64,000 bases of DNA from Stenotrophomonas lactitubi (GTDB taxonomy: Bacteria; Pseudomonadota; Gammaproteobacteria; Xanthomonadales; Xanthomonadaceae). Position numbers and translations under genes: made by a program. Every line of letters begins with the position of its first letter. Position 1 is the stretch's first letter. A model generated the notes under the pieces. It was not told the DNA's origin, ran no database searches, and saw only the letters and a program-made list of their open reading frames with translations. The stretch is taken from NCBI RefSeq assembly GCF_002803515.1, contig NZ_PHQX01000001.1:1178001-1242000 (forward strand). Reading direction: 5' to 3'. Shown here in pieces: positions 32,198 to 41,110 of the stretch.

Positions 32198-32216
32198 TTA
32201 GTAGTAATACTACTAA
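32198..32216 (+). promoter_or_regulatory. LexA operator of lexA
   Basis: The perfect 19-bp palindrome TTAGTAGTAATACTACTAA fits the known xanthomonad LexA pattern TTAG-N6-TACTA. It ends 2 bp before the lexA ATG. A TTGCAG hexamer at 32183-32188 and TAATAC at 32205-32210 (16-bp spacing) would be a promoter overlapped by the operator, with transcription beginning at or next to the start codon. Confidence 0.9.
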
Positions 32217-32218
32217 CC

Positions 32219-32854
32219 ATGGACCTGACCGACACCCAGCAGGCGATCCTGCAGTTGATCGCCGAGCGTATCGAGAGCGAAGGGGCACCCCCTTCGCAGA
32301 CTGAAATCGCACGTGCCTTCGGCTTCAAGGGGGTGCGAGCAGCGCAGTACCACCTGGAGGCGCTGGAGCAGGCCGGGGCGATCCGCCGCGTACCGGGCCA
32401 GGCACGCGGCATCCGCCTGGTGCAGGCGCCATCGGTGGAGAAGGTTGCCGAGCCGGGCCTGCCAGACAGCGTACTGCGCCTGCCGATCCTGGGACGGGTC
32501 GCGGCGGGTCTGCCGATCGGCGCCGACATCGGCTCGGATGATTTCGTGGTGCTGGACCGGGTGTTCTTCTCGCCGGCGCCAGACTACCTGCTGAAGGTGC
32601 AGGGCGACTCGATGATCGACGAAGGCATCTTCGATGGCGACCTGATCGGTGTGCACCGCACCCGTGACGCCCATTCGGGGCAGATCGTGGTGGCCCGCAT
32701 CGATGACGAGATCACCGTCAAGCTGTTGAAGATCGCCAAGGACCGGATCCGGTTGCTGCCGCGCAATCCCGATTACAAACCGATCGACGTGCTTCCTGAC
32801 CAGGATTTCTCGATCGAGGGCCTGTACTGCGGGCTGCTGCGACCGAACCGTTGA
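32219..32854 (+). CDS. lexA: SOS repressor LexA
   Basis: The 211-residue repressor has an N-terminal winged helix (about 1-70; PSQTEIARAFGFKGVRAAQYHLEAL), the self-cleavage site Ala96-Gly97 in RVAAGLPIG, the catalytic Ser131 in GDSMIDEG and Lys168 in ITVKLLKI. It represses DNA-damage genes until RecA filaments trigger autocleavage. A perfect operator touches its start codon, so it is autoregulated. No Shine-Dalgarno sequence is visible before the ATG, in keeping with a leaderless mRNA. recA follows. Confidence 0.95.
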   Translation: MDLTDTQQAILQLIAERIESEGAPPSQTEIARAFGFKGVRAAQYHLEALEQAGAIRRVPGQARGIRLVQAPSVEKVAEPGLPDSVLRLPILGRVAAGLPIGADIGSDDFVVLDRVFFSPAPDYLLKVQGDSMIDEGIFDGDLIGVHRTRDAHSGQIVVARIDDEITVKLLKIAKDRIRLLPRNPDYKPIDVLPDQDFSIEGLYCGLLRPNR

Positions 32855-33055
32855 CGATTCACCCTGCATTTCCCGCGGTCTTTTGTGGCGATTCTCTGGT
32901 TCTGCTGAGGTTGGTACGGATGTCCGATAATTTTTTTCCGAACGCCGGGCAGAATCTCAGCCTGTGCGATACGCCAGCCTTAAAGTGAACCCATGGCCAA
33001 GAAGACTTCCAAAGACAGCACCTCCAACGACGTGACCTCTGCAAGGACCAATCCG

Positions 33056-34096
33056 ATGGACGAGAACAAGAAGCGCGCCCTCGCTGCAGCTCTGGGCCAG
33101 ATCGAAAAGCAGTTCGGCAAGGGCTCGGTGATGCGCATGGGCGACCGTGTGGTCGAGCCCGTCGAGGCGATTCCGACCGGTTCTCTGATGCTGGATATCG
33201 CATTGGGCATTGGTGGCCTGCCCAAGGGGCGCGTCGTGGAAATCTACGGTCCGGAATCCTCCGGCAAGACCACGTTGACCCTGCAGGCCATCGCCGAGTG
33301 CCAGAAGCTGGGTGGTACGGCCGCCTTCATCGATGCCGAGCACGCGCTGGACCCGATCTACGCAGGCAAGCTGGGCGTGAACGTCGACGATCTGCTGCTG
33401 TCGCAGCCGGATACCGGTGAGCAGGCGCTTGAAATCGCCGACATGCTGGTCCGCTCCGGCTCGGTCGACATCCTGGTGGTCGACTCGGTGGCCGCATTGA
33501 CCCCGAAGGCTGAAATCGAAGGCGAGATGGGCGACCAGCTGCCAGGTCTGCAGGCCCGTCTGATGAGCCAGGCGCTGCGCAAGCTGACCGGCAACATCAA
33601 GCGTTCCAATACGCTGGTGGTATTCATCAACCAGCTGCGTCACAAGATCGGCGTGATGATGCCGGGCCAGAGCCCGGAAGTGACCACCGGCGGCAACGCG
33701 CTGAAGTTCTACGCTTCGGTGCGCCTGGACATTCGTCGTATCGGTGCGATCAAGAAGGGCGACGAGATCATCGGCAACCAGACCAAGATCAAGGTCGTCA
33801 AGAACAAGCTGGCTCCGCCGTTCAAGCAGGTCATCACCGAGATCCTGTACGGCGAGGGCATCAGCCGCGAAGGCGAACTGATCGACATGGGTGTGGAGGC
33901 CAAGCTGGTCGAGAAGGCTGGCGCCTGGTACAGCTACGGTGAAGAGCGCATCGGCCAGGGCAAGGACAACGCCCGCGGCTATCTGCGCGACAACCCGCAG
34001 GTTGCGGCCAAGCTCGAGGCCGAGCTGCGCGAGAAGTTCCAGCCGAGCGAAGCCGCCCGCGAGCAAGGCGACGACGAAGACGGCGACGACGAGTAA
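33056..34096 (+). CDS. recA: Recombinase RecA
   Basis: The 346-residue protein, from the ATG with an excellent AAGGA site 8 bp upstream (33043-33047), starts [21 protein letters not shown], the xanthomonad RecA N terminus. Walker A GPESSGKT is at 65-72; the loop region [22 protein letters not shown] and [12 protein letters not shown] are present, with an acidic C-terminal tail. An upstream ATG at 32993 would add 21 unconserved residues rich in Lys, Ser and Thr. RecA performs recombination and induces SOS. No LexA box is visible in its own upstream gap, so read-through from lexA may matter. Confidence 0.95.
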   Translation: MDENKKRALAAALGQIEKQFGKGSVMRMGDRVVEPVEAIPTGSLMLDIALGIGGLPKGRVVEIYGPESSGKTTLTLQAIAECQKLGGTAAFIDAEHALDPIYAGKLGVNVDDLLLSQPDTGEQALEIADMLVRSGSVDILVVDSVAALTPKAEIEGEMGDQLPGLQARLMSQALRKLTGNIKRSNTLVVFINQLRHKIGVMMPGQSPEVTTGGNALKFYASVRLDIRRIGAIKKGDEIIGNQTKIKVVKNKLAPPFKQVITEILYGEGISREGELIDMGVEAKLVEKAGAWYSYGEERIGQGKDNARGYLRDNPQVAAKLEAELREKFQPSEAAREQGDDEDGDDE

Positions 34097-34205
34097 GGCT
34101 TGCTGTGGGGCAGGGCGGCGCCGTCAGTGACGTCGCCCTGTCCTGCAGATTCGGTTTCCCCGACGGGGGACGCGCCAGGGACGGCGCATTTGATTGAAGG
34201 CGAGC

Positions 34206-34697
34206 ATGAACGATTCCGACGCCCCGGAACCCGGCCGCAAGCGCCGCGTACGCGAACAGACGCCTGTCCAGCGCGCCCTGGGGTTGCTGGTGCGGCGTGA
34301 GCATTCGCGCAAGGAGTTGACCCGCAAGCTGACCTCCCGTGGTATCGAGGGCGAGGCGGCACAGGCCGCGGTCGACAAGCTGACCGAGGCTGGCTGGCAG
34401 GACGACACCCGGTTTGCCGAGAATCTGGTGCGTATGCGCGCCAATACCGGCTACGGCCCCATCCATGTGCGGGCCGAACTGGGTACCCATGGACTGGACA
34501 GCGAGCAGATCGCTGCCGCCATGGAGACCTTTGAAGGCGACTGGACAGAGAACGCCCGGGATCTGGTCCGACGCCGCTTCGGTGAGGCTGGCCCGCAGGA
34601 CCTGGCGCAGCGTCGCAAGGCCGCCGATCTGCTGGCTCGCCGGGGCTTTGATGGCGACAGCATCCGCCGTGCGACCCGATACGATCCGGACGACTGA
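34206..34697 (+). CDS. recX: RecA regulator RecX
   Basis: The 163-residue helical protein has three RecX repeats: [22 protein letters not shown], then [22 protein letters not shown] and [17 protein letters not shown], ending with [22 protein letters not shown]. It caps RecA filaments. The ATG at 34206 follows a GAAGGCGAG site; a TTG four codons upstream is less likely. It lies 109 bp after recA in the usual recA-recX order. Confidence 0.93.
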   Translation: MNDSDAPEPGRKRRVREQTPVQRALGLLVRREHSRKELTRKLTSRGIEGEAAQAAVDKLTEAGWQDDTRFAENLVRMRANTGYGPIHVRAELGTHGLDSEQIAAAMETFEGDWTENARDLVRRRFGEAGPQDLAQRRKAADLLARRGFDGDSIRRATRYDPDD

Positions 34698-34802
34698 GAC
34701 TGATGGCGCCGGGCCTGATACCCTTTGGGGTTTCGGCGGTCCGTTCGACCCTGGCCACTGCGGCCGGCGGCACGGGCCCCGGCCCGCAGACTGCCAGCCC
34801 CC

Positions 34803-37451
34803 ATGAACGCATCCGCCAAATTCACGACATCCCAGATCCGCAGCGACTTCCTTGAGTTCTTCAAGGGCAAAGGCCACACCATCGTGCCGTCGGCGCCGCT
34901 GGTGCCGGGCAACGATCCGACCCTGCTGTTCACCAACTCCGGCATGGTGCAGTTCAAGGACGTGTTCCTGGGCGCAGAGAAGCGCAGCTACGTGCGCGCG
35001 GCCGACGTCCAGCGCTGCCTGCGTGCCGGTGGCAAGCACAACGATCTCGACCAGGTGGGCTACACCGCCCGCCATCACACCTTCTTCGAAATGCTGGGCA
35101 ACTGGTCCTTCGGCGATTACTTCAAGAAGGATGCGATCGCCTGGGCCTGGGAGCTGCTGACCCAGGTCTGGAAGCTGCCCGCCGAGCGCCTGCTGGTCAC
35201 GGTCTACCAGACCGACGACGAGGCCTACGCGCTGTGGCGCGACATGATCGGCATTCCGGAAGAACGTATCGTTCGCATCGGCGACAACAAGGGTGCGCCT
35301 TTCGCCTCGGACAACTTCTGGCAGATGGCCGATACCGGTCCGTGCGGTCCGTGCACCGAGATCTTCTACGACCACGGTGACCATATCGCCGGTGGCCCCC
35401 CGGGCTCGCCGGATGAGGACGGTGACCGCTTCATCGAAATCTGGAACCTGGTGTTCATGCAGTTCGATCGCCAGCAGGACGGCACGCTGATGCCGCTGCC
35501 GGCGCCGTGCGTGGACACCGGCATGGGCCTGGAACGCCTGGCCGCGATCCTGCAGCACGTGCATACCAACTACGAGATCGACCTGTTCCAGGCGCTGATC
35601 CGCAAGGCATCGGAGCTGACCGGCACCGCCGATCTGGAAAACAAGTCGCTGCGGGTGATCGCCGACCATATCCGCGCCTGTTCGTTCCTGATCGTCGATG
35701 GCGTGCTGCCGTCCAACGAAGGTCGCGGCTACGTGCTGCGCCGGATCATCCGCCGCGCGCTGCGACACGGCTGGATGCTGGGCGTGCGCCAGCCGTTCTT
35801 CAGCAAGCTGGTGCCGACCCTGGTCGAGCAGATGGGCGAGGCCTATCCGGAACTGCCGGCGCAGGTCGATACCGTCGTGCGTGCACTGCAGGCCGAAGAA
35901 GAGCGTTTCGCTGAAACCCTCGACTCGGGCATGAAGATCTTCGACGACGTCGCCGCCAAGGTCAGCAATGGCGTAATTCCGGGCGTGGACGCCTTCCGCC
36001 TGTACGACACCTACGGCTTCCCGCTCGACCTCACCCAGGACATCGCCCGCGAGCGTGACCTGACCGTGGACATCGAGGGCTTCAACGCCGCGATGGAAAC
36101 GCAGCGCGAGACCGCGCGTGCCGCCGGCAAGTTCGGCGGCGGCGTGACCCTGTCGGCCGATCTGGTCGCCACGCTCAAGCCGACCGTCTTCCTCGGCTAC
36201 GACCGCCTGCAGGCCGACGATCTCCGCGTGGTCGCGATCCTCAAGGATGGCCGCCCGGTGGACGCTGCCCAGGCCGGTGACGAGGTCATCGTGCTGACCA
36301 GCCAGACCCCGTTCTACGCCGAGTCCGGCGGCCAGGTCGGCGACACCGGCATCTTGTCCGCTGCCGGCGTGCAGGTGCAGGTGAGCGACACCCAGAAGTT
36401 TGCGGGCCAGTTCCATGGCCATGTCGGCAAGCTCACCCAGGGCAGCCTGAAGATCGGTGATGTGCTGTCCGGCCAGGTTGATGGCGAGCGCCGTGGCGCC
36501 ACCATCCTCAACCACTCGGCCACCCACCTGTTGCATGCCGCCCTGCGCGAAGTGCTGGGCACCCACGTGCAGCAGAAGGGCTCGCTGGTGGCGCCGGACC
36601 GCCTGCGCTTCGACTTCTCGCATTTCCAGCCGATCAGCGCCGAGGAACTGGCGATCATCGAGCGCAAGGTCAACCAGCAGGTGCGCGTCAACAATGCTGT
36701 GGAAGTGCACAACATGGGCATGCAGGAGGCGCTGGACTTCGGCGCGATGGCCCTGTTTGGCGAGAAGTACGGCGAGAACGTGCGCGTGCTGAAGATGGGG
36801 GACTACTCCACCGAGCTGTGTGGTGGTACCCACGTCAACCGGACCGGTGACATCGGTCTGTTCAAGATCACCTCCGAGGGCGGTGTATCGGCCGGTGTGC
36901 GTCGTATCGAGGCCGTCACCGGCCAGGGCGCGCTGGACTACGTGGACGCCGAGGAGGCACGCCTGGCCGAGGCCGCTGAACTGCTGGGTGGCAGCGCAGC
37001 CGACGTGGTCGAAAAGATCCGTGCGCTGGGCCTGCGCCAGAAGCAGCTGGAGCGCGAGCTGGAGGCCGTGAAGGCCAAGGTCGCTGCCGGCGCCACGGCT
37101 GATCTGTCCGGCCAGGCCGTCGAGGTCGCCGGCGTGAAGGTCCTGGCCGTCCGCCTGGAAGGCTTCGATGCCAAGGCCCTGCGCGATGCCATGGACCGCC
37201 TGAAGCAGCAGCTGGGCAATGCGGTGATCGTGTTGGCCGGTGCCCAGGACGGCAAGGCAGCCCTGGTCGCGGGCGTGAACGGCAGTGCAATGGGCAAGGT
37301 CAAGGCCGGGGAACTGTTGTCCCATATCGCCGGTCAGATCGGGGGCAAGGGCGGCGGACGCCCGGACCTCGCCCAGGGTGGTGGCGAGGACGGGCCCGCC
37401 CTTGCCACCGCGCTGGCTGCGGTCGTCGAATGGGTCAGCCCCCGCCTGTGA
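34803..37451 (+). CDS. alaS: Alanine--tRNA ligase
   Basis: The 882-residue class II synthetase has the catalytic domain with [21 protein letters not shown] and [17 protein letters not shown], an editing domain with [11 protein letters not shown] and CGGTH at 673-677 (zinc ligands), and a C-terminal DHHA1-type oligomerisation domain (about 770-882). It charges tRNA-Ala and hydrolyses mis-charged Ser. It follows recX by 105 bp and precedes csrA, a gene order (recA-recX-alaS-csrA) shared with many gammaproteobacteria. Open frames on the opposite strand are codon-bias shadows. Confidence 0.96.
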   Translation: MNASAKFTTSQIRSDFLEFFKGKGHTIVPSAPLVPGNDPTLLFTNSGMVQFKDVFLGAEKRSYVRAADVQRCLRAGGKHNDLDQVGYTARHHTFFEMLGNWSFGDYFKKDAIAWAWELLTQVWKLPAERLLVTVYQTDDEAYALWRDMIGIPEERIVRIGDNKGAPFASDNFWQMADTGPCGPCTEIFYDHGDHIAGGPPGSPDEDGDRFIEIWNLVFMQFDRQQDGTLMPLPAPCVDTGMGLERLAAILQHVHTNYEIDLFQALIRKASELTGTADLENKSLRVIADHIRACSFLIVDGVLPSNEGRGYVLRRIIRRALRHGWMLGVRQPFFSKLVPTLVEQMGEAYPELPAQVDTVVRALQAEEERFAETLDSGMKIFDDVAAKVSNGVIPGVDAFRLYDTYGFPLDLTQDIARERDLTVDIEGFNAAMETQRETARAAGKFGGGVTLSADLVATLKPTVFLGYDRLQADDLRVVAILKDGRPVDAAQAGDEVIVLTSQTPFYAESGGQVGDTGILSAAGVQVQVSDTQKFAGQFHGHVGKLTQGSLKIGDVLSGQVDGERRGATILNHSATHLLHAALREVLGTHVQQKGSLVAPDRLRFDFSHFQPISAEELAIIERKVNQQVRVNNAVEVHNMGMQEALDFGAMALFGEKYGENVRVLKMGDYSTELCGGTHVNRTGDIGLFKITSEGGVSAGVRRIEAVTGQGALDYVDAEEARLAEAAELLGGSAADVVEKIRALGLRQKQLERELEAVKAKVAAGATADLSGQAVEVAGVKVLAVRLEGFDAKALRDAMDRLKQQLGNAVIVLAGAQDGKAALVAGVNGSAMGKVKAGELLSHIAGQIGGKGGGRPDLAQGGGEDGPALATALAAVVEWVSPRL

Positions 37452-37599
37452 TGAACCCTTGCCGTCCCCCTCCTTGTAGGAGCGGGACGGCTGACGGTAC
37501 CATTGCGAATCTTTTCCCTTTGTCGTGGGCGCGCTTCTTGACGGAGCGTCAAGCCGGTGGGGGATACCCTTCCACACGGTTCCATGGAGACTTAAAAAA

Positions 37600-37803
37600 A
37601 TGTTGATCCTGACTCGCCGCGTCGGCGAAACCCTGATGATCGGTGACTCGGTGAGCGTCACCGTGCTTGGCGTCAAGGGTAACCAGGTGCGTATCGGCAT
37701 CACTGCGCCGAAGGACGTCGCTGTGCATCGCGAAGAGATCTACCAGCGCATCCAGCGTGGTGACGAAGCCGGCAGCACCGGTGGTGAAAATTCTGCGGAA
37801 TAA
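37600..37803 (+). CDS. csrA: Carbon storage regulator CsrA (RsmA)
   Basis: The 67-residue RNA-binding dimer begins [16 protein letters not shown] and includes [22 protein letters not shown], both diagnostic. It binds GGA motifs in mRNA leaders to control virulence, motility and biofilm genes. The tail [12 protein letters not shown] is slightly longer than in E. coli (61 residues). The start lies after TGGAGACTTAAAAAAA; this leader itself has a GGA near the start codon, so autoregulation is possible. tRNA-Ser follows within 80 bp. Confidence 0.96.
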   Translation: MLILTRRVGETLMIGDSVSVTVLGVKGNQVRIGITAPKDVAVHREEIYQRIQRGDEAGSTGGENSAE

Positions 37804-37881
37804 GGCTTTACCTTCGCGCGTGATTAACGTTATGATTCACGCCCCGCTGAGGTGCAACGCACCAGACGCGGAGAAAACCCC

Positions 37882-37974
37882 GGAGCGATGCCCGAGCGGC
37901 TGAAGGGGCTCCCCTGCTAAGGGAGTATAGGGTCAAAAGCTCTATCGAGGGTTCGAATCCCTCTCGCTCCGCCA
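37882..37974 (+). tRNA. tRNA-Ser, anticodon GCU
   Basis: The 93-nt gene has a 7-bp acceptor stem (GGAGCGA / TCGCTCC), a D-loop with GAGCGGCTGAAGG, an anticodon loop CTGCTAA (GCT at 37916-37918), a long class II variable arm, the T-loop GGTTCGAATCC, and an encoded CCA end. It reads AGC and AGU codons. It follows csrA, as in xanthomonads and pseudomonads. Confidence 0.96.
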
Positions 37975-37986
37975 GATACAAAGAAG

Positions 37987-38018
37987 CGCCTGCAGATCCT
38001 CGATCTGCAGGCGTTTTT
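37987..38018 (+). terminator. Rho-independent terminator after tRNA-Ser
   Basis: The stem CGCCTGCAGAT / ATCTGCAGGCG with a CCTCG loop is followed by five T residues. It also lies 14 bp beyond the stop of the convergent receptor gene and may serve it too. Confidence 0.9.
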
Positions 38019-38031
38019 CTTTTCAGCTCCC

Positions 38032-40362
38032 TCAAAGCTTCACGGTGACACCGACCTGGAACCCGCGACCGGGCAGCGGTGCGATGTACTTCAACGGCGA
38101 GTTGTGTGGGCGGGCGTCGTCATCCAGAAGGTTGCTGCCGTTGACGAACACTTCCATCCCAGCGATGTAGGCATTGCGTACTGGCAGCTCGCGGCTGACC
38201 TGCAGATCGACCAGGTTGAATGCATCCAGCGGAATCTCTTCGCTGACGTTGCGACCCAGGTACTTCTGCTTGTCGTAGTAGGTGCTGGAGAGTTGCACCT
38301 TCCAGCTGTCGCGCTGCCATTGCAGGTTGGCGCCATAGCGGTTGGTCGGCATGTTCGGCAGGTACTCGCCGTCGTTGTGCGCGCGCAGCGTGTCCGGGCG
38401 ATCGGCGTGGTTCCTGACCAGATCGGCGAAGGCGGACAGATTCAATTTTCCGTAACCGCCAAGATCGAGCGCCTGCGACGCATCGATCTCGAATCCCTTC
38501 ACCGTGGTGTCGGTCTGCTTCCAGTACTTCAGCGGCAGGCGATTGGCCATCTGCATGCCGGAGTGGCCCTGGTAGAGGTAGTTGTCGTACTTCATCCGGT
38601 AGCCGGTGGCCGACAGCGCGAAGCCGCCAAGATGAAACAGTCCGGTCAGCTCCAGGTTCTTCGCGCGTTCCGGCTCCAGGTTCTGGTTGCCTTCTTCCTG
38701 GGTCATCACCGAGTAATGCGCGTTGCTGGCATACAGCTCGTTGATCTCCGGTGCGCGCTGCGAGGACGAATAGCGCACCTTGGCGGCGAACAGCGGGCCG
38801 AGTTCGACATACGAACCCAGGCTGTAACTGTTGAGACGATAGGAGCGATCCTGCAGCGTGGTGTTGGCAGCATTGCGCGAGGTCTTGAAGCGGCTGGGCT
38901 GCAGGTCATGGTCCACGCGTTCATGGCGGACACCGGCATCGAAGGAAACCCAGCCGAAGTCGAGGGTTTCCTTCAGGAACACGGCGTTGCTGCGCGTTTC
39001 CACATCAGGCAGGTAGCGCAGCGTGCCGCTGCCGGTGACGTCGCGCGCCTGATGGCTCAGGCCCAGCACGCCGCTGAGCGGCCCGACGGGTTGATGTGCC
39101 AGCAGCAGTTCGGCCTGGGTGCTCTGGAAGTCGTAGTCGTTGGCCCTGGTCGAGCCCAGGCGCTCGCCCGAGGTGTTGTCCAGTTTTGAAACCCGCAGTT
39201 CGGCACGTTCGACGTACGGCAGCGGGTCTCGCAGCAATGCTTCCAGGGCGTAGCGCTGCTGTTTGATCACCACGCCCACCGGCAGGCCGTCGGCAGGGTT
39301 CGCGCCGAAGGACAGGTTCTGCATCGAGAAGCCCGGCACACCGTATTCGCTGTCCTTGGCATCGATGCTGACGCCGACGTAACCGCGATCGAAGAACCAG
39401 GTCGAGCCGAGTGCCACCTGCGAACTGCGTGAGTAGCTGTTACCCAGCCGATGGTGGTAATCGGGGGTCACATCGTTGTTGATCTGCTTCTGTACGTACG
39501 AAGGCGTGCCGGCGACATAGGCCGGGTTGACTGGATTGATGTAAGTGCGGCGCTGCCAGACCGAGGTCGGACTGTTGGTGTAGAAGGAAAAATCGCCATC
39601 GGCCCAATCGGGGTTCTCGGTCATGAACTGGTCGATGTAGGGTTGCGAGGCCTTGTTGTAGAGCTGCTGGACGCGCGCTTCCTTCTGGCAGCTGTCGGCC
39701 AGCGCCGAATTGACACCGCCGGTGGCCGGGAACAGCCGGGTGTTGCAGACGCTGGCCTTGCTGTTGCCGGGAATGTCGTAGTACGAGATGCGTTGCCGCG
39801 AGACCTGCAGGTTCGTCGAGACATTCCGCTGGTTGTTGAAGTTCATGCGGAAACCCTGCGCATCGGCCGCGTTGAAACCTTTGCGCAGGACCAGTTCCAT
39901 CGACTGGTCCTTGTCCTCCATCGTGCGCGAGATCAGGCCGGAGTCGATGTCGACGCTGCCGCCGATGGCGTTGCCGCCGTAGCGGACGGTATCGGAGGAT
40001 TTGTTGACGGTGACGCTGCGCACGAACAGCGGATCGAACGGAATGTTGATGTCACCGCTGAAGGCGTTCATGCCAAGGATGGACTGGCCATCTTCCAGGA
40101 TCTGCACGCGGTTGCCGCTGAGGCTGCGGATGACCGGTGCACCGGCATTGGGCCCGAAGGCGCTGTTCTGCACGCCGGAGACATGTTCAAGCATGCCGCC
40201 GAGGGTGCGGTTCTGGGCCTGCGAGGCCTCGACAGTGACGATGCTGTCGATCCGGGAGGGCTTGCTTGCCTCGACCTGGACGACGGGCAGGGTGGGGTCG
40301 TCGCTGGCATGGGCGCTGTGGACGACGAACAGGATGGCTGCAGCAAGCAGGTGACGACGCAT
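38032..40362 (-). CDS. TonB-dependent outer-membrane receptor, probably zinc-related (ZnuD-like)
   Basis: The 776-residue receptor has a signal peptide (about 1-19, ending SAHA), a plug domain without STN extension (VVQVEASKPSRIDSIVTVEA, then SGVQNSAFGPNAGAPVIRSLSG and the YGGNAIGGSVDI end-of-plug motif), and a 22-strand barrel ending in VGVTVKL. A Zur-box-like palindrome overlaps its -10 hexamer, so zinc repression is expected, matching ZnuD of Neisseria. The start at 40362 follows a CACGGAG site. The frame remains open upstream to 40833, but the signal peptide and promoter settle the start. Substrate is inferred from regulation, not structure. Confidence 0.85.
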   Translation of the reverse strand: MRRHLLAAAILFVVHSAHASDDPTLPVVQVEASKPSRIDSIVTVEASQAQNRTLGGMLEHVSGVQNSAFGPNAGAPVIRSLSGNRVQILEDGQSILGMNAFSGDINIPFDPLFVRSVTVNKSSDTVRYGGNAIGGSVDIDSGLISRTMEDKDQSMELVLRKGFNAADAQGFRMNFNNQRNVSTNLQVSRQRISYYDIPGNSKASVCNTRLFPATGGVNSALADSCQKEARVQQLYNKASQPYIDQFMTENPDWADGDFSFYTNSPTSVWQRRTYINPVNPAYVAGTPSYVQKQINNDVTPDYHHRLGNSYSRSSQVALGSTWFFDRGYVGVSIDAKDSEYGVPGFSMQNLSFGANPADGLPVGVVIKQQRYALEALLRDPLPYVERAELRVSKLDNTSGERLGSTRANDYDFQSTQAELLLAHQPVGPLSGVLGLSHQARDVTGSGTLRYLPDVETRSNAVFLKETLDFGWVSFDAGVRHERVDHDLQPSRFKTSRNAANTTLQDRSYRLNSYSLGSYVELGPLFAAKVRYSSSQRAPEINELYASNAHYSVMTQEEGNQNLEPERAKNLELTGLFHLGGFALSATGYRMKYDNYLYQGHSGMQMANRLPLKYWKQTDTTVKGFEIDASQALDLGGYGKLNLSAFADLVRNHADRPDTLRAHNDGEYLPNMPTNRYGANLQWQRDSWKVQLSSTYYDKQKYLGRNVSEEIPLDAFNLVDLQVSRELPVRNAYIAGMEVFVNGSNLLDDDARPHNSPLKYIAPLPGRGFQVGVTVKL

Positions 40363-40385
40363 GACACACTCCGTGAAAAGAATGT

Positions 40386-40408
40386 GAAATGTTATAACGT
40401 AACTATTT
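40386..40408 (-). promoter_or_regulatory. Zur box overlapping the receptor promoter
   Basis: The 23-bp near-palindrome reads GAAATGTTATAA then CGTAACTATTT on the plus strand, close to the gammaproteobacterial Zur consensus (GAAATGTTATA-N-TATAACATTTC). On the minus strand a -35 TTGTGA (40413-40418) and a -10 TATAAC (40391-40396), 16 bp apart, place the -10 inside the box. Bound Zur would block transcription. Confidence 0.75.
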
Positions 40409-40570
40409 AGGTTCACAAGCCGGAGGGGGACGGCGCAGGGGGGGGATTGGGCCTGGCCATCGCCGGCAGCGTGGTCGCTTGCACGACCGGACTTTGGCGC
40501 GCAGCATCGGCCATTGCCGGTACCCCAGACCGCACTCTGCAGCACTTTCTCCACTCGAAAGGAGCCTCGC

Positions 40571-41053
40571 ATGAAGCTGTTGTCCGCCGCGTTGCTGTCC
40601 GTGGCCCTGCTGCAGGCGATGCCTGCCCTGGCCGAGAGCCCGAAGTCCTCGCCGCTGCTCGGCCGCTGGTCGCTGGATATCGCCACGTCCGCGCTGCCTG
40701 AAGCACAGCGTCCGCAACAGGTCGTGCTGGAATTCAAGGATGCCGGCGCGGGCAGGTGGAGCTCGCACGTGGATATCGTCCTGCATGACGGCAAGACGAT
40801 GAAATCCGACGGTACGCTGGCGTTGGATGGCACGCCCGCATCGCTGATAGGCAGCTACGGCGCCAACCAGGCGACGCTGAAACTGCCGGCGCCGAATACG
40901 CTGGTGATGCAGCTGGTCGATCACGGTGCGCCGGCGTCCACCCGTGTGTATACGGTGGCCGCCGATCGCTCAACGATGACCGAAACCAAGGCGTTCTTCG
41001 GTCATGACGGCACGCCGATCCTGCAGACCAACCTGTTCAAGCGCTTGCCGTAG
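40571..41053 (+). CDS. Secreted protein of unknown function, 160 residues
   Basis: A clear signal peptide (MKLLSAALLSVALLQAMPALA, cleavage about residue 21) is followed by a beta-rich mature part: LLGRWSLDIATSALPEAQRP, then repeated strand-like segments and KAFFGHDGTPILQTNLFKR at the end. The layout (LGxW start, alternating strands) recalls small lipocalin-like or hypothetical periplasmic proteins of xanthomonads, but I do not recognise a domain. The start has a GAAAGGAG site 5-9 bp upstream. It is divergent from the Zur-controlled receptor and convergent with aceE. Confidence 0.7.
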   Translation: MKLLSAALLSVALLQAMPALAESPKSSPLLGRWSLDIATSALPEAQRPQQVVLEFKDAGAGRWSSHVDIVLHDGKTMKSDGTLALDGTPASLIGSYGANQATLKLPAPNTLVMQLVDHGAPASTRVYTVAADRSTMTETKAFFGHDGTPILQTNLFKRLP

Positions 41054-41072
41054 CCGTGTGATGCAGCGACAC

Positions 41073-41093
41073 CCGCAGAGGCGGGCTCTGCGG
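41073..41093. terminator. GC-rich hairpin between convergent genes
   Basis: The stem CCGCAGAG / CTCTGCGG lies between the stops of the secreted protein gene and aceE. There is no T-run, so intrinsic termination is uncertain. Confidence 0.35.
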
Positions 41094-41110
41094 ATACCGT
41101 TGCTGCGGGC

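Noticed and set aside
32855..32992. LexA box upstream of recA
   Set aside because: No TTAG-N6-TACTA match is present in this gap; recA may be read through from lexA or be recognised by another repressor.
33861..37703. Very long open frame antisense to recA, recX and alaS (1280 codons)
   Set aside because: High GC third positions remove stops on the opposite strand. The translation has low-complexity composition and the sense genes are unmistakable.
40363..40833. N-terminal extension of the zinc-type receptor frame
   Set aside because: It would run through the promoter, the Zur box and the divergent secreted-protein gene; the signal peptide at 40362 settles the start.
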